A DNA stretch of 64,000 bases from Ferrimonas sp048263965 (GCF_048263965.1 NZ_JBLXDO010000002.1:1-64000); one strand, 5' to 3'; positions 48,451 to 59,000 are shown, counted from the first letter of the stretch. Numbers and translations: made by a program. The notes: generated by a model not told the origin, from the letters alone.

Positions 48451-51276
48451 CTACAGAGAGTAATCCAAGGTCAGGTAGTAGAGGCGACCCACGTTGTCGT
48501 AACCGGCCATGCCGGCCACATTGCCCATGGAGTGACCCGGCAAGTCACGGTCAAACAGGTTGTCGACCCCCAGACCCAGCCTCAGGCCGTTGTCCCAGGT
48601 GTAGTGCATCAGCACATCGTTCACCACATAGGTACCGTAACTCATGATGGTTGAGTAGGGCTTGATGTAGTCATCATTAAACTGCGGAGTGTAGACATCC
48701 ACACCATCCAGATAGCGCAGCGTCCAGGCAAAATCCCAGTCTCTGAGGCTGTAGGCGGTGATCAGATTCCCCTGCCACTTGGCGTAATCCGGGGTGCCGG
48801 CGAACTCCTCCTTGACCGAAGGGTCATCCTGGAAGGCATACTCATTACGCTCAATCAGGTAGGTGCCAATCAGCCTGGTGGTCAGATCCCCCTCACCCAG
48901 CGCCGTATCGTAACCAATCTCGAAATCCACCCCTGACGCTTCCTGCTTGGCCACATTGGTGTAGGTATTGACCAGATTGGTCAGCTCGTGGGTTTCAGGG
49001 TCGCGACTGAGCAGATCGCAGTATTGGTTGTCTGTGCCGGACGGGTTGTCCACACAGCGATTGATGATGTTCTGTGCCCCCACCATGGAGATGGCATCGG
49101 TGATCTCGATGTCCCAGTAGTCCAGGGTGATGGTCAGTGAATCGATAATGCTGGGCTGATACACCACCCCGGCAGTGAAGCTTCGTGACTCTTCTGGCTC
49201 CAGCTTGTCGTTGCCGCTCTCCACCCCCTTGAGATCAACGGTGTCATAGTCGGAATCAAAGTCAGCCGGCACACCCAGGGCAGCGCAGTTGCTGGCGCGA
49301 ATGGCGCGTTGCGCCTCGGTCAGTTCGGCGAGCTGGCTCGCCTTACAGCTGTCATTGATGGAGAAGTAGCCGTCTTTCTGGGCGCCGGCAAACTCGCCCA
49401 GGCTGGGCGCCCTGAAGGCACTGGAGAGGGTGGTACGAATCCTGAGGTCCGCCACAGGCACCCAGCTCAGTCCCAGCTTCCAGCTGGTGGTGTCGCCCGA
49501 ACTGGAGTAGTTGGAGTAGCGCGCGGCCAGGTCCATCTCCAGAGATTCCACACCGGGTTGGTCAGCCACCAGAGGCAGGCTCAGCTCCGCATACACCTCG
49601 GACACATCATAGTGAGCGTCTTCATTGGAGTAGGCGGGGAAGAAGGTGTCTCCCGAGGCGGCCAGCTCATCCTCGCGGGTCTTCATGCTCTCTTTGCGGT
49701 ACTCCGCTCCGGCGGCAAAACCGGCGCCCCCTGCAGGCAGCGCCAACCAGGCGGGGTTGGTCAGAGAGGCCCCCAGCACGGTCTGCTGCAGCACAGCATT
49801 CATCACCGAGGTGGTGCTGATGTAATCGCGCATCTCCGGGGTGATTGAGCCCTCACCAAAGAGGTTCAGCGGAACACAACCCTCGGCCCGGGCAGACTCA
49901 GACCGGCACACCGCTTCGCCGTCCACCAGGACGGAATCCACGGCCATGGCGAACCTGGAGTTGATCAGGTTGTTGCCATTCTCCCGGCGCAGATCGGACT
50001 GGCCAAAGAGACCGAAGGCGTCCAGCTCCCAGCCTTGAAACAGCTCTCCCTTCACCCCCAGTACATACCTTTGAACCGTGCGCTCGTTCTCTTCACTGCG
50101 CGGCCCCAGATCATTGAGGAAGCGGTTGAGCATGATGCTGCCCAGCCCATTCTGATCCATCAGCTGGCCAAGATCGGCGCCGACAAAGGCGTTGTCACGC
50201 TGGATCTGCAAGTTGCCGAGGAAGAACGCCGGTGGCCCTTCATAATGCGCTTCGGTTCGGGACCACTTGGCCTCCAGGTAGGCCTCCATCTCATCACCCA
50301 GGCCGTAGTGGCCTTTAAAGTTGGCGGTCACGCTATCCAGCTCAGGCTGCAGGGTTTCCCACTGACGCAGGTTCTCGTAGTAGTTGCAGGAGGCACCGCA
50401 TTTCAGGCCATCCACATCACTCCCGGTCTCGATAGGCACCAGGGAGCCATCGTCGGCAAAGGTGTAGCTGTCACCCAGACCGTGCCAGGGGCCGAACACC
50501 ACTCCGGCATTGTTGACGCCGTAATAGCCCCCCTGAACCCAACGCTCCACGGTGTCGGTGCCGGTCATGGTGGTCCAGGAATCCTCGGTCGCCTCCCTGT
50601 CCAGGGCGCCCAGCTTGGACTGGCCGGCATACTCCAGCGACAGGGAGGCGTTACCGCGGCCATCGTCAAAATCCTGGCCGTAGGAGAGGGAGAACTTGCG
50701 GGTATTGAAGTCACTGTCGTCGGCCTTTCCGGCAATGGCTCGCAGATTCAGTCCCTGGATATCCCGCTTCAAGCGGAAGTTGACCACACCGGTCACCGCG
50801 TCGGCGCCGTAGATGGCCGAAGCACCGCCGGTGATGATCTCCACGCTCTCCACCCACTCCAGTGGAATGGTATTGATGTCCACCCTGGAGTCACCGACAC
50901 TGCTGGAAACGTGGCGCTTGCCATCCACCAGGACCAGGGTGCGCTCCGAGCCCATCCCCCTGAGATCCAGTACGCTCAGTCCGCCACCGCCCACCGCAGC
51001 GGTGGAGCTGGCCAGGGCGCCGCTGCTGGCCAGTGCCGGCAGCTCATTCAGGGCCTCGGCAATGTTCACCGCCCCGGTATTGATAAGGCTCTCCCCGGTC
51101 ACCACGGTGACCGGCGTCGGGGTAACGGCCCCCTCTCTGGCAATGCGGGTTCCCAGAACGGTAATGCGCTCTATCTCCGCCTCTGCCGCTGTCGCCACGC
51201 CACTGGTCAGGGTGGCGGTAATAAGGGTTGTGAATAATCCCGAGACCACGGCTCGAGAAACCACTGAACGCTTCAT
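48451..51276 (-). CDS. TonB-dependent receptor 1
   Basis: 941 residues from ATG 51276 (MKRSVVSRAVVSG). Signal peptide, then a TonB-box-like ERITVLGTRI, the plug domain (TPTPVTVVTGESL; GMGSERTLVLVDGKR; VESVEIITGGASAIYGADAVTGVVNF) and a long 22-strand barrel ending LYYLTLDYSL. It imports an unidentified substrate across the outer membrane using TonB energy. It is strikingly similar to receptor 2 over its whole length, in the same order, so they are tandem duplicates. The GASAIYGADAVTGVVN plug class is common in carbohydrate/peptide-type receptors. Iron uptake is not indicated. Confidence 0.93.
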   Translation of the reverse strand: MKRSVVSRAVVSGLFTTLITATLTSGVATAAEAEIERITVLGTRIAREGAVTPTPVTVVTGESLINTGAVNIAEALNELPALASSGALASSTAAVGGGGLSVLDLRGMGSERTLVLVDGKRHVSSSVGDSRVDINTIPLEWVESVEIITGGASAIYGADAVTGVVNFRLKRDIQGLNLRAIAGKADDSDFNTRKFSLSYGQDFDDGRGNASLSLEYAGQSKLGALDREATEDSWTTMTGTDTVERWVQGGYYGVNNAGVVFGPWHGLGDSYTFADDGSLVPIETGSDVDGLKCGASCNYYENLRQWETLQPELDSVTANFKGHYGLGDEMEAYLEAKWSRTEAHYEGPPAFFLGNLQIQRDNAFVGADLGQLMDQNGLGSIMLNRFLNDLGPRSEENERTVQRYVLGVKGELFQGWELDAFGLFGQSDLRRENGNNLINSRFAMAVDSVLVDGEAVCRSESARAEGCVPLNLFGEGSITPEMRDYISTTSVMNAVLQQTVLGASLTNPAWLALPAGGAGFAAGAEYRKESMKTREDELAASGDTFFPAYSNEDAHYDVSEVYAELSLPLVADQPGVESLEMDLAARYSNYSSSGDTTSWKLGLSWVPVADLRIRTTLSSAFRAPSLGEFAGAQKDGYFSINDSCKASQLAELTEAQRAIRASNCAALGVPADFDSDYDTVDLKGVESGNDKLEPEESRSFTAGVVYQPSIIDSLTITLDYWDIEITDAISMVGAQNIINRCVDNPSGTDNQYCDLLSRDPETHELTNLVNTYTNVAKQEASGVDFEIGYDTALGEGDLTTRLIGTYLIERNEYAFQDDPSVKEEFAGTPDYAKWQGNLITAYSLRDWDFAWTLRYLDGVDVYTPQFNDDYIKPYSTIMSYGTYVVNDVLMHYTWDNGLRLGLGVDNLFDRDLPGHSMGNVAGMAGYDNVGRLYYLTLDYSL

Positions 51277-51690
51277 CAGTAAATTATCTCCGTCCGCCAT
51301 TTATTGGCGGATAAAACATCAATCTGCACGCAAATAAGCAAAGGGGGCCTAAAAATCAGGCACCTTTTCGAAACATTGCGACCATAGAAAATATGATTCT
51401 ATTTTCTCATGAAAAGAGTCACCGGCTAGGTGAAACCGCATAAGTGTGAGACCAGTCCCATTAGCAACACTCTTAACAATCAAACAGTTACAACTAATCT
51501 TTATCTCGGCAACCTCAAGGCGTCTCCTTGAGGCACACCCACTGAGTCAAAAAACAAGACGGCAGTAATCAAAGTTCATTAAGCAATTAAGCCAACCGGA
51601 AAAATAGAGCCAGACTCCATCAACCCAGCAGGAAAAGACAAAAAAAAGGCCCCTGAGCAGGGGCCTTATTTACGATAATTTCAATTCGCC
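51277..51690 (-). other. Intergenic region between TonB receptors 1 and 2
   Basis: 414 bp, AT-rich. It holds the receptor 2 terminator and an isolated hairpin CCTCAAGG-CGTCT-CCTTGAGG (51513-51533). The promoter of receptor 1 must lie here; no regulator site was recognised. Confidence 0.5.
51640..51667 (-). terminator. Terminator after TonB-dependent receptor 2
   Basis: AAGGCCCCT-GAGC-AGGGGCCTT with eight Us on the minus strand. Confidence 0.92.
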
Positions 51691-54516
51691 TTACATGGCG
51701 TAATCGAAGGTCACGTAGTAGAAGCGACCGATGTTATCGTAGCTGGCAGAGCCAGTGCCGTTACCCATGGAGTGACCAGGCAGGTCACGATCGAACAGGT
51801 TGTCGATACCGAAGCCCACCTTGATGCCGTTATCCCAGGTGTAGTGCATCAGCACGTCGTTCACTACATAGGTGCCGTAGCTCATCAGGTCAGAGTATGG
51901 CTTGCTGTAGTCATCCGCGTACTGAGGGGTGTACACATCCACACCGTCCAGGTAGCGCAGTTTCCAAGCAAAATCCCAGTCGCTGATGGTGTAGGTGGTG
52001 GTCAGATTGGCCTGCCACTCAGCCTCGCCCACAGTTCCGGCGAACTCTTCCTTCACGGATGGGTCATCCTGGAAGGCGTACTCGTTACGCTCAATCAGGT
52101 AGGTACCGATCAGGGTAGTGCGCAGATCGCCTTCACCCAGTTCAGTGTCGTAACCGATCTCGAAGTCCACACCAGACGCTTCCTGCTTGGCCACGTTGGT
52201 GGAGGTGTTGATCAGGTTATTCAGCTCGTGAGTCACAGGGTCACGGCTGATCAAGGCACAGTACTCATTGTTGATGCCGCCGGGGTTGTCCACGCAGCGA
52301 TCAATGATGTTCTGGGCACCGATGCCGGAGATGGCGTCGGTGATCTCGATGTTCCAGTAATCCAGAGTGATGGTCAGGGAATCAACGAAATCAGGCTGGT
52401 ACACCAGACCAATGGTGTAACTCTCAGACTCTTCAGGCTCCAGGTTGCTGTTACCCTGGTTTACGCCTTCAAGGCTGGAACCATCGTAATCGGAGTCGAA
52501 GTCCGCGGGCACGCCCATGGCGGCACAGTTGGCGGCACGAATAGCGCGCTGCTCTGGAGACAAGGTGGCCAGTTCACTGGACTTACAGGTGTCGGTGAAG
52601 CGGAAGTAGTTCTGAGTAGGCGCGCCGTAGAACTCACCCAGGTTAGGTGCACGGAAGGCGGTCGCCAGGGTAGCGCGGAAACGCAGGTCATCGAACACAA
52701 CCCAGTCCAGACCCAGCTTCCAGCTGGTGGTGCCACCAGTGGTGCTGTAGTCAGAGTAACGGGCTGCCGCTTCCATGGTCAGGTCCTGAATCATGGGCAG
52801 ATCGGTCAGCAGAGGAACGTTGAACTCGGCGTAGATCTCGGACACATCGTAATCAGCCTTCTCGTTAGGGAAGGCGTTGAAGAAGGTGTCACCGGACGCG
52901 GCCAGGGCATCTTCCTTGGTTTCCATCTTCTCTTTGCGGTACTCAACACCGGTGGCGAAACCAACGGAGCCGGCAGGCACGTCGAACAGGTAGGAGTTGG
53001 TCAGGTTGGCACCAAATACGTACTGCTCAACGGTAGCAGTACCCACAGAGGTGGTGCTGATGTAGTCGGCCATCTCCTGAGTCACTGCACCGTCACCGAA
53101 CAGGTTGACAGCAACACAACCGTTGGCACGAGCGGTCTCATCGCGGCATACGGCTTCGCCGTCAACCAGGATGGAATCCACACCATAGGCAAACTTGGAG
53201 CGGATCAGGTTGTTCTTGTTTACGCGCTCGTTTTCGGTCTTACCGTAGGTACCGTAAGCTTCCAGATCCCACTCTTCGAAAACCACACCTTCGATGCCAA
53301 CAACGTAACGCTGGGTGGTACGCTCATCTTCTTCGATGCGAGGACCCAGATCGTTGATGAAGCGGCTCATGGTGACGCTGTCCAGATCGTTGTCGTCCAT
53401 CAACTTGGCCAGGTCATCCTGGATAAAGGCGTTGTCACGCTTGATGTCCAGGCTACCGAAGAAGAACGCAGGCTGACCACTGTTAGTGGCATTGGTCTGA
53501 GACCATTTTGCCTCGAAGTAGGCGTTCAGATCCTCTGTAATGTCATAGTTGGTCTTGAAGTTGACGGTAGTGCGATCAAATTCAGGCTGAAGCAGCTCCC
53601 ACTGACGCAGGTTTTCGTAGTCACAAGGACCCACACACTTGGTGCCGTCAACGGTGTCGCCCAGGTCCTGCTTAACCAGTTCACCTTTGGAGTTGAAGGT
53701 GTAGGAATCGCTCAGACCATTCCATGGACCGTAGATGGCACCGGCGTTGTTGATGGCGTAGTAACCACCCTGAACCCAGCGGCGAACGGTATCGTCCCCC
53801 TTAATGGTGGTCCAGGAATCCTTGGTCTGGTCACGATCCAGGGCACTCAACTCAGACTGCTGGGAGTACTCTACGGAGATAGCAGCGTTACCGCGGCCAT
53901 CGTCAAAGTCACGGCCGTAGGACAGAGCCAGCTTCTGGTTGTCATAGCCGCTGTCATCGGCTTCACCGGCGACAGCGCTGATGTTAAAGCCGGTAATGTC
54001 TTTCTTCAGGCGGAAGTTCACCACACCGGTAACCGCATCGGCACCGTATACGGCGGATGCACCACCGGTGATGATCTCTACGCTTTCAACCCACACGGTA
54101 GGAATGGTGTTGATGTCTACGCGGGAATCACCGGCGCTGCTGGAAACATGACGCTTGCCATCAACCAGCACCAGAGTACGCTCGGTGCCCATACCACGCA
54201 GGTCCAGTACACTCAAACCGGCGGTACCGATGTAGCTGCCGGAGCTAGCCATGGAGAAGGTGCTCGCCAGAGCAGGCAGCTCGTTCAGAGCTTCTGCAAT
54301 GTTCACTGCACCAGTGTTGGTCAGGGTCTCGCCGGTAATAACAGTAACCGGAGTAGGAGTGATGGCTCCCTCACGGCTAATACGAGAACCGGTAACTTCA
54401 ATGCGCTCTACGTCGGCGCCTTCTTCTGCATAAGCCACATTGCTGATCAGGGTCGCGGAAGCCAGAGTACCCAGCATTGCTCCCTTCACGGCACGTGACA
54501 CAATTGATTGCATCAT
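51691..54516 (-). CDS. TonB-dependent receptor 2
   Basis: 941 residues from ATG 54516 (MMQSIVSRAVKGAML). Signal peptide ends near ...NVAYA-EEGADVE; the N-terminal ERIEVTGSRIS box and plug (ITPTPVTVITGETL; GMGTERTLVLVDGKR; GASAVYGADAVTGVVNFR) precede the barrel ending FYYVTFDYAM. Paralogue of receptor 1, with shared barrel segments such as YLIERNEYAFQDDPSVKEEF and the LDGVDVYTPQ end region. The leader GGAGATTATTACGTGATG also resembles receptor 1's GGAGATAATTTACTGATG. Substrate unknown. Confidence 0.93.
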   Translation of the reverse strand: MMQSIVSRAVKGAMLGTLASATLISNVAYAEEGADVERIEVTGSRISREGAITPTPVTVITGETLTNTGAVNIAEALNELPALASTFSMASSGSYIGTAGLSVLDLRGMGTERTLVLVDGKRHVSSSAGDSRVDINTIPTVWVESVEIITGGASAVYGADAVTGVVNFRLKKDITGFNISAVAGEADDSGYDNQKLALSYGRDFDDGRGNAAISVEYSQQSELSALDRDQTKDSWTTIKGDDTVRRWVQGGYYAINNAGAIYGPWNGLSDSYTFNSKGELVKQDLGDTVDGTKCVGPCDYENLRQWELLQPEFDRTTVNFKTNYDITEDLNAYFEAKWSQTNATNSGQPAFFFGSLDIKRDNAFIQDDLAKLMDDNDLDSVTMSRFINDLGPRIEEDERTTQRYVVGIEGVVFEEWDLEAYGTYGKTENERVNKNNLIRSKFAYGVDSILVDGEAVCRDETARANGCVAVNLFGDGAVTQEMADYISTTSVGTATVEQYVFGANLTNSYLFDVPAGSVGFATGVEYRKEKMETKEDALAASGDTFFNAFPNEKADYDVSEIYAEFNVPLLTDLPMIQDLTMEAAARYSDYSTTGGTTSWKLGLDWVVFDDLRFRATLATAFRAPNLGEFYGAPTQNYFRFTDTCKSSELATLSPEQRAIRAANCAAMGVPADFDSDYDGSSLEGVNQGNSNLEPEESESYTIGLVYQPDFVDSLTITLDYWNIEITDAISGIGAQNIIDRCVDNPGGINNEYCALISRDPVTHELNNLINTSTNVAKQEASGVDFEIGYDTELGEGDLRTTLIGTYLIERNEYAFQDDPSVKEEFAGTVGEAEWQANLTTTYTISDWDFAWKLRYLDGVDVYTPQYADDYSKPYSDLMSYGTYVVNDVLMHYTWDNGIKVGFGIDNLFDRDLPGHSMGNGTGSASYDNIGRFYYVTFDYAM

Positions 54517-54836
54517 CACGTAATAATCTCCACTCGACTATTTAAAGCCATTTAATATGGTTATTTATTATTCACCGAAATAAATCAGTGCCGGATGATG
54601 CTGCATTTTGAGAAGTTTTGTGTCAATGAGAAAACATTCGAGGAATTGTTGCACTGGCGTTTCCATGTTTATTTTATGTGTACAGAATGAAAAGCCAAAA
54701 AATATTGATCTTTGCCGCAGCCCTAAAGAGTCAGCAATTGAAAGCGACTGTAAAGTTTACATTTAACTTGTTTTTCAATGAGTGCGATTCTCGATCCAGA
54801 TCACACGCCTGAGTTAAATGCCCAAACATTAATCAA
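54517..54836 (-). other. Intergenic region upstream of TonB receptor 2
   Basis: 320 bp, low GC. It must hold the promoter of receptor 2 and the end of the methyltransferase transcript. Apart from the 13-bp palindrome at 54749-54761 nothing was recognised, and no terminator after the methyltransferase is obvious. Confidence 0.5.
54749..54761. promoter_or_regulatory. 13-bp palindrome upstream of TonB receptor 2
   Basis: TGTAAAGTTTACA is fully symmetric around its central G and lies about 230 bp upstream of the start codon. Possible operator; the half-site TGTAAA is shared with several regulators, so none is assigned. Confidence 0.35.
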
Positions 54837-55730
54837 CTAACTTTTTCGAAGTTTAATCACCCAAGCCAACATTTGGTTATCTTTTGTTCTCACCTCCCTC
54901 AATGTAAACTCATCTTCGCATGTTAACAAACCATTAATCCCCGAACTTAGGGTTTGTTCATCCTTTGCAGATGCTATCTGGTGTTTCAGGCGCTCCCCAT
55001 AGCATTTAAGCTCTCCGACTCCAGTCTGCCAGCGACTGAGCTTAGCCTTAACCTCATCCCCCATCATTTCATTGAGTACGAGCATTACTCCCTTAAGCTG
55101 AAAATCGAAGAAACCACCACTCACCTGTTCCCTCAAACGGCTCAATAAGCCATCAAGATGTTGCTTCAGCTTGCGAGCGTTCGGATTGTTGTCCAGAGCA
55201 GCAAACTTAGCGTCCGTATCAACTTTGCCCATCTCCATGATCAAATTTTCAACACAATCGACCACTCCGGATGAGAGGAAGTACTCAACATCAATCAAAT
55301 CCTTTTTAGCTTGCTGAGTAATCACCGAGTTCTCATGGTGAACAATCAGAACCAGTGAACCTCCGTGACAAAGAACCCGCCAAGCTTCGTTCAGGCTTGA
55401 AGGCCAAGGCCCATATTCCAGCCCAAACATGGAACAAACCAATGAAAACTGAGCATCCGAAAAGGGCTGATTTTGCAAGGGAACCTGTCTAAGAGTCACC
55501 ACCCCGTCAATAGCCGATATATCGGCTAAGTCCGTCGCTACCCACTGTTGATCACGATGTGACAAGTAACGAACAAGTTGCCCATTACCAGTTGCAAGAT
55601 CCAGGGCTTTACCGCCCTGGGGGATATCCACAGTCAACTCAACCAAACACTCAGCCAGGGTTGCTCCCCATTGCTGATCGGTTACCGCACTCGCATGCGC
55701 AGCCTTCCAGTAACTGCTCCAATAATCCAT
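54837..55730 (-). CDS. Class I SAM-dependent methyltransferase
   Basis: 297 residues. Motif I is ALDLATGNGQLVRYL (near residue 42), with the acidic VATDLAD strand after it and FGLEYGPWPSSLNEAWRVLCHGG in the catalytic region. The rest is helical and unfamiliar. Its substrate is unknown. The gene is visibly richer in A/T than its neighbours, suggesting a different history. It starts 18 bp beyond the terminator of TonB receptor 3, with AGGAGAGG as ribosome site, so it depends on read-through or an unseen promoter. Confidence 0.85.
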   Translation of the reverse strand: MDYWSSYWKAAHASAVTDQQWGATLAECLVELTVDIPQGGKALDLATGNGQLVRYLSHRDQQWVATDLADISAIDGVVTLRQVPLQNQPFSDAQFSLVCSMFGLEYGPWPSSLNEAWRVLCHGGSLVLIVHHENSVITQQAKKDLIDVEYFLSSGVVDCVENLIMEMGKVDTDAKFAALDNNPNARKLKQHLDGLLSRLREQVSGGFFDFQLKGVMLVLNEMMGDEVKAKLSRWQTGVGELKCYGERLKHQIASAKDEQTLSSGINGLLTCEDEFTLREVRTKDNQMLAWVIKLRKS

Positions 55731-55747
55731 ATCCTCTCCTACACCTT

Positions 55748-55776
55748 AAAAAAAAGGGGAGCATTATGCTCCCCTT
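55748..55776 (-). terminator. Terminator/attenuator between TonB receptor 3 and methyltransferase
   Basis: AAGGGGAGC...GCTCCCCTT stem (55754-55762 with 55768-55776) followed by eight Us on the minus strand. Confidence 0.88.
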
Positions 55777-55805
55777 ACAATGTCATCCGATGTTACAACC
55801 CGGCT

Positions 55806-58424
55806 TTAGAAGCGTTGGGTGTAGGTCAGCAGGTAAGTACGGCCATACAGGCTGTACAGGCTGGAGTCATACTCCAGGTTGCTGTCCAGAGATGGATCTT
55901 CATCGGTGATGTTACGAACAGCTGCGGTGATGGTTCCGTTCCAGGAGGTCGCGTAGCTGTAGGTAAAATCAAAGGTAGTCTGAGAATCGATCTTACCGGA
56001 CTGCTCAAAAGTAGTCGGGTCAGTATCTTCGGACTGGCTGTCGATGTACTGGGTCAGGAAGGACGCAGTGTGGTCGCCAAGCTGCCAGTCAATAACCCAG
56101 GTAAAGCGATACTCTGGCAGACCGTTACGACCAACTTTGTCGTTAACTGGGCCATCGAAGTATTCTTCATCGTCATAGCTCAGAACCCAGGTCAGGTCGA
56201 AGGTAGTGCCGAACTCACCAACCGCAGTCTCGAAACCGGTGTAAGTGATGTTGAAGTCAATACCATCAGTATCGAAACCGTTACCGTTCACCAGAGGAGT
56301 GGTCGCTTCCAGAATCTTACCATCTGGATTGTTACCGGCCCGGATGATTTCACCACCATTGGAGATGTTGCCGTAACCGTTGTTCTTTTCCTCAACCAGC
56401 ATGGAATCCAGAGAGATGAAGGTAATTACGTCATCAATGCTCAGGTTGTAGTACTCAACCTTAGTGCTCAGGTTGTCAGTAACATCCCAGATAACACCGA
56501 TGTTGTAGAAGTCAGAGGTCTCAGCTTCCAGATCTTCGTTGGCGGTGCGGGTTACGTCATACTGCTTCGCCTTACACTCGTTAGTCGGAGTGCCGGAGAT
56601 TTCACAGTAGTGGTAGTCAGTCGCCGAATCGGCGCTGAAGGAATCAGCGGCATACAGGTCGGACAGAGCCGGTGCACGGAAGCCTTGGCCCCAAGAAGCA
56701 CGGACAACTACGTCATCCAGAGCCTGATAGCGCAGAGCTACTTTAGGTGCAACGTTATCACCGAAGTCGGAGTAATCGTCATAACGCAGAGCCAGGTTCA
56801 GCTCCAGGTCATCGGTTACTGGAACGACGGATTCAGCAAACAGGGCCCATACATCACGGTCACCACCGGAGCCATTACCGGAAGAACCGATAACCTCACC
56901 AGCCGCAGATTCAGCGTCTACCTTGGACTGATACTTGTATTCCATCCACTCGGTACCAACATACCAGCCGATTTCGCCAGCAGGCAGCTCGCCGAAGGTG
57001 AAGTCAACACCAAAGTTAACACTTTGGAAGTCCATCAGGTCTTGAGCCAGAGTATCGTGGGAAATGGCAGCAACTACGTCTGCATTGTTTCCTTCTGGAC
57101 CAAAGTTAAACTCACCCTCTTCTACCAGGCGCTCTACGGTTGGACGGTGTACATAGCCAGTACCATAGTTGGAGTTTTCTGCACGGTTAAAGTGATAGGT
57201 GAAATCCCAGTTGAAGTTATCGTGCTCACCAACCAGACCGATTTGAATGTCGGTGCTGTAATCAATGGTGGTGGAGTCACGAGTACCAACATCAGTGAAA
57301 CGATAGTAAACACGTCCAGCGTTCTCGTTAGTAGTCGAGCCTACCTTTTCACCGTTTTCCCACTGCTGGATGTCTACTTGGCCAGCGCCAACGTTAAACC
57401 AACCCGCAGCAGGTGCATATCGACCAAAGGTCTCGTTACGAGAGAACAGAGCCTGAGCATTGAACATGATCTCATCGCTCAGCTGCAGCTCTCCTACGAT
57501 GGAGCCAGCAGTGTACTCACGGGCTGCGTGGTCAGCGGCTTCAGAGGTATAATCGTAACCACAAACATAATCACCATCACCGGCATCGTATACATGGCCG
57601 CCACCAACCATCTTGTCGTTGTTACACGCTTCCATGGGGCTGAACTGGAAGGTGGTCATGTCCAGGAAGTTACGGGCGTATACAGATACACCGGTGGTGT
57701 CATCGTAGTTGGGAGCCAGAACATTGGTGGACTTGGAGAACCAGCGATCACGCTGATAGATGATCTCACGGTTTAGGTGCTCAATAGAAAAGGTCACGCT
57801 ACCGTTATCACCGGCAACACCACCTACCACATGGGCTTTCCACTCATCACCACCAGGCTGAGATGGATTACTGCCAGTTGCAGAGATCTCCAGACCTTCG
57901 TAGCCTTTCTTGAGAATGATGTTCACCACACCAGCTACAGCGTCAGAACCGTATACCGCGGAAGCACCATCAGTCAGGATCTCAATACGTTCAACAGCGG
58001 CAGTGGGAATGGTGTTCAGGTTAACTGCGGTACCGCCCATGGTGGGGGAACCGGGCATACGCTTACCGTTCAGCAGAACCAGAGTACGGTCTGCACCTGC
58101 ACCACGCAGGTTAATGTTGGACTGACTCTGCCAAGTGCTGCCTGAAGACTCGGAGAAAGAACCGAAAGTATTCAGGTTGCTCTGACGCAGAACGTCTGCA
58201 ACTGACATCTCACCAGTCTTACCAAACTCTTCAGCACCAATAATGGTCACTGGGGAAGAGCCTTCCATGTCGGTCCGCTTAATGCGGGAACCAGTCACTT
58301 CAATGCGTTCTACATCGCCATTTTCCTCGGCAGCGTAAGCGCCAAATCCGCCAAATGCGGTGGCACCAGCAGCCAACAGCATTACACGGCGAACAGACTT
58401 CGCAACTGTGGTATGGGTTCTCAT
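55806..58424 (-). CDS. TonB-dependent receptor 3
   Basis: 872 residues. Signal peptide ends near GGFGAYA-AEE; box ERIEVTGSRIKRTD; plug with SSPVTIIGAEEF, GAGADRTLVLLNGKRM and ILTDGASAVYGSDAVAGVVNI; barrel ends SLYGRTYLLTYTQRF. ATG 58424 with AGGGAG upstream. Less similar to receptors 1 and 2 than they are to each other. Imports an unknown solute through the outer membrane. Confidence 0.93.
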   Translation of the reverse strand: MRTHTTVAKSVRRVMLLAAGATAFGGFGAYAAEENGDVERIEVTGSRIKRTDMEGSSPVTIIGAEEFGKTGEMSVADVLRQSNLNTFGSFSESSGSTWQSQSNINLRGAGADRTLVLLNGKRMPGSPTMGGTAVNLNTIPTAAVERIEILTDGASAVYGSDAVAGVVNIILKKGYEGLEISATGSNPSQPGGDEWKAHVVGGVAGDNGSVTFSIEHLNREIIYQRDRWFSKSTNVLAPNYDDTTGVSVYARNFLDMTTFQFSPMEACNNDKMVGGGHVYDAGDGDYVCGYDYTSEAADHAAREYTAGSIVGELQLSDEIMFNAQALFSRNETFGRYAPAAGWFNVGAGQVDIQQWENGEKVGSTTNENAGRVYYRFTDVGTRDSTTIDYSTDIQIGLVGEHDNFNWDFTYHFNRAENSNYGTGYVHRPTVERLVEEGEFNFGPEGNNADVVAAISHDTLAQDLMDFQSVNFGVDFTFGELPAGEIGWYVGTEWMEYKYQSKVDAESAAGEVIGSSGNGSGGDRDVWALFAESVVPVTDDLELNLALRYDDYSDFGDNVAPKVALRYQALDDVVVRASWGQGFRAPALSDLYAADSFSADSATDYHYCEISGTPTNECKAKQYDVTRTANEDLEAETSDFYNIGVIWDVTDNLSTKVEYYNLSIDDVITFISLDSMLVEEKNNGYGNISNGGEIIRAGNNPDGKILEATTPLVNGNGFDTDGIDFNITYTGFETAVGEFGTTFDLTWVLSYDDEEYFDGPVNDKVGRNGLPEYRFTWVIDWQLGDHTASFLTQYIDSQSEDTDPTTFEQSGKIDSQTTFDFTYSYATSWNGTITAAVRNITDEDPSLDSNLEYDSSLYSLYGRTYLLTYTQRF

Positions 58425-59000
58425 TATAATTCTCCCTAAAGTGACGCAAACTTTACTGTTTACGCCATTTTATTCATTTTTGTTGATAACGAGTTTGCTA
58501 CTCGACACTAATGCTGCACTTGATTACAACATTGTGTCAACTGGTTAAATGTAAGGGTCGAGTTGCCATTGTTAATGCATTGTTGCCACATGCTGTGCGA
58601 TTTAAAACCAAATTTTATCTAGGTCTCAAATCGCGGCGATATAACTGAATAGCCACACGTTAACCATGTAAATTCCGATAACATTTACCCTACATAATTC
58701 ATCCATAAATTTTTCGTATAATGACTCTAATCGCAGCGAATACTTATTCATCAACGGTTTGAACTCCGTTTATTCGCAGCGGATCCATGTCACACATTTG
58801 GGCCGTATCGAGACCATTAACTTTTTCATGTGTGCCATTTACGACGACTTCGTCAAACGAGACGCTCGCAGTGATCTCACCCTAGGGGAGCACTGTCCGC
58901 TGAGGCGAACGACCCATTAGGGGCAAGTGCGCGATATGCAGCGCTCAAAATGGAAGCACCGACAGCGCGGGAGGGAAAGTTAAGCATGGAGAAAACAAAA
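58425..59000. other. Long intergenic region, content unresolved
   Basis: About 575 bp before the receptor 4 terminator. The part near 58425 must hold the receptor 3 promoter. From about 58673 to 58920 one plus-strand frame is free of stops (reading NRSEYLFINGLNS, then CAIYDDFVKRDARSD) but has no ribosome site or convincing start. It may be a gene remnant or chance. No RNA gene is recognised. Confidence 0.4.
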
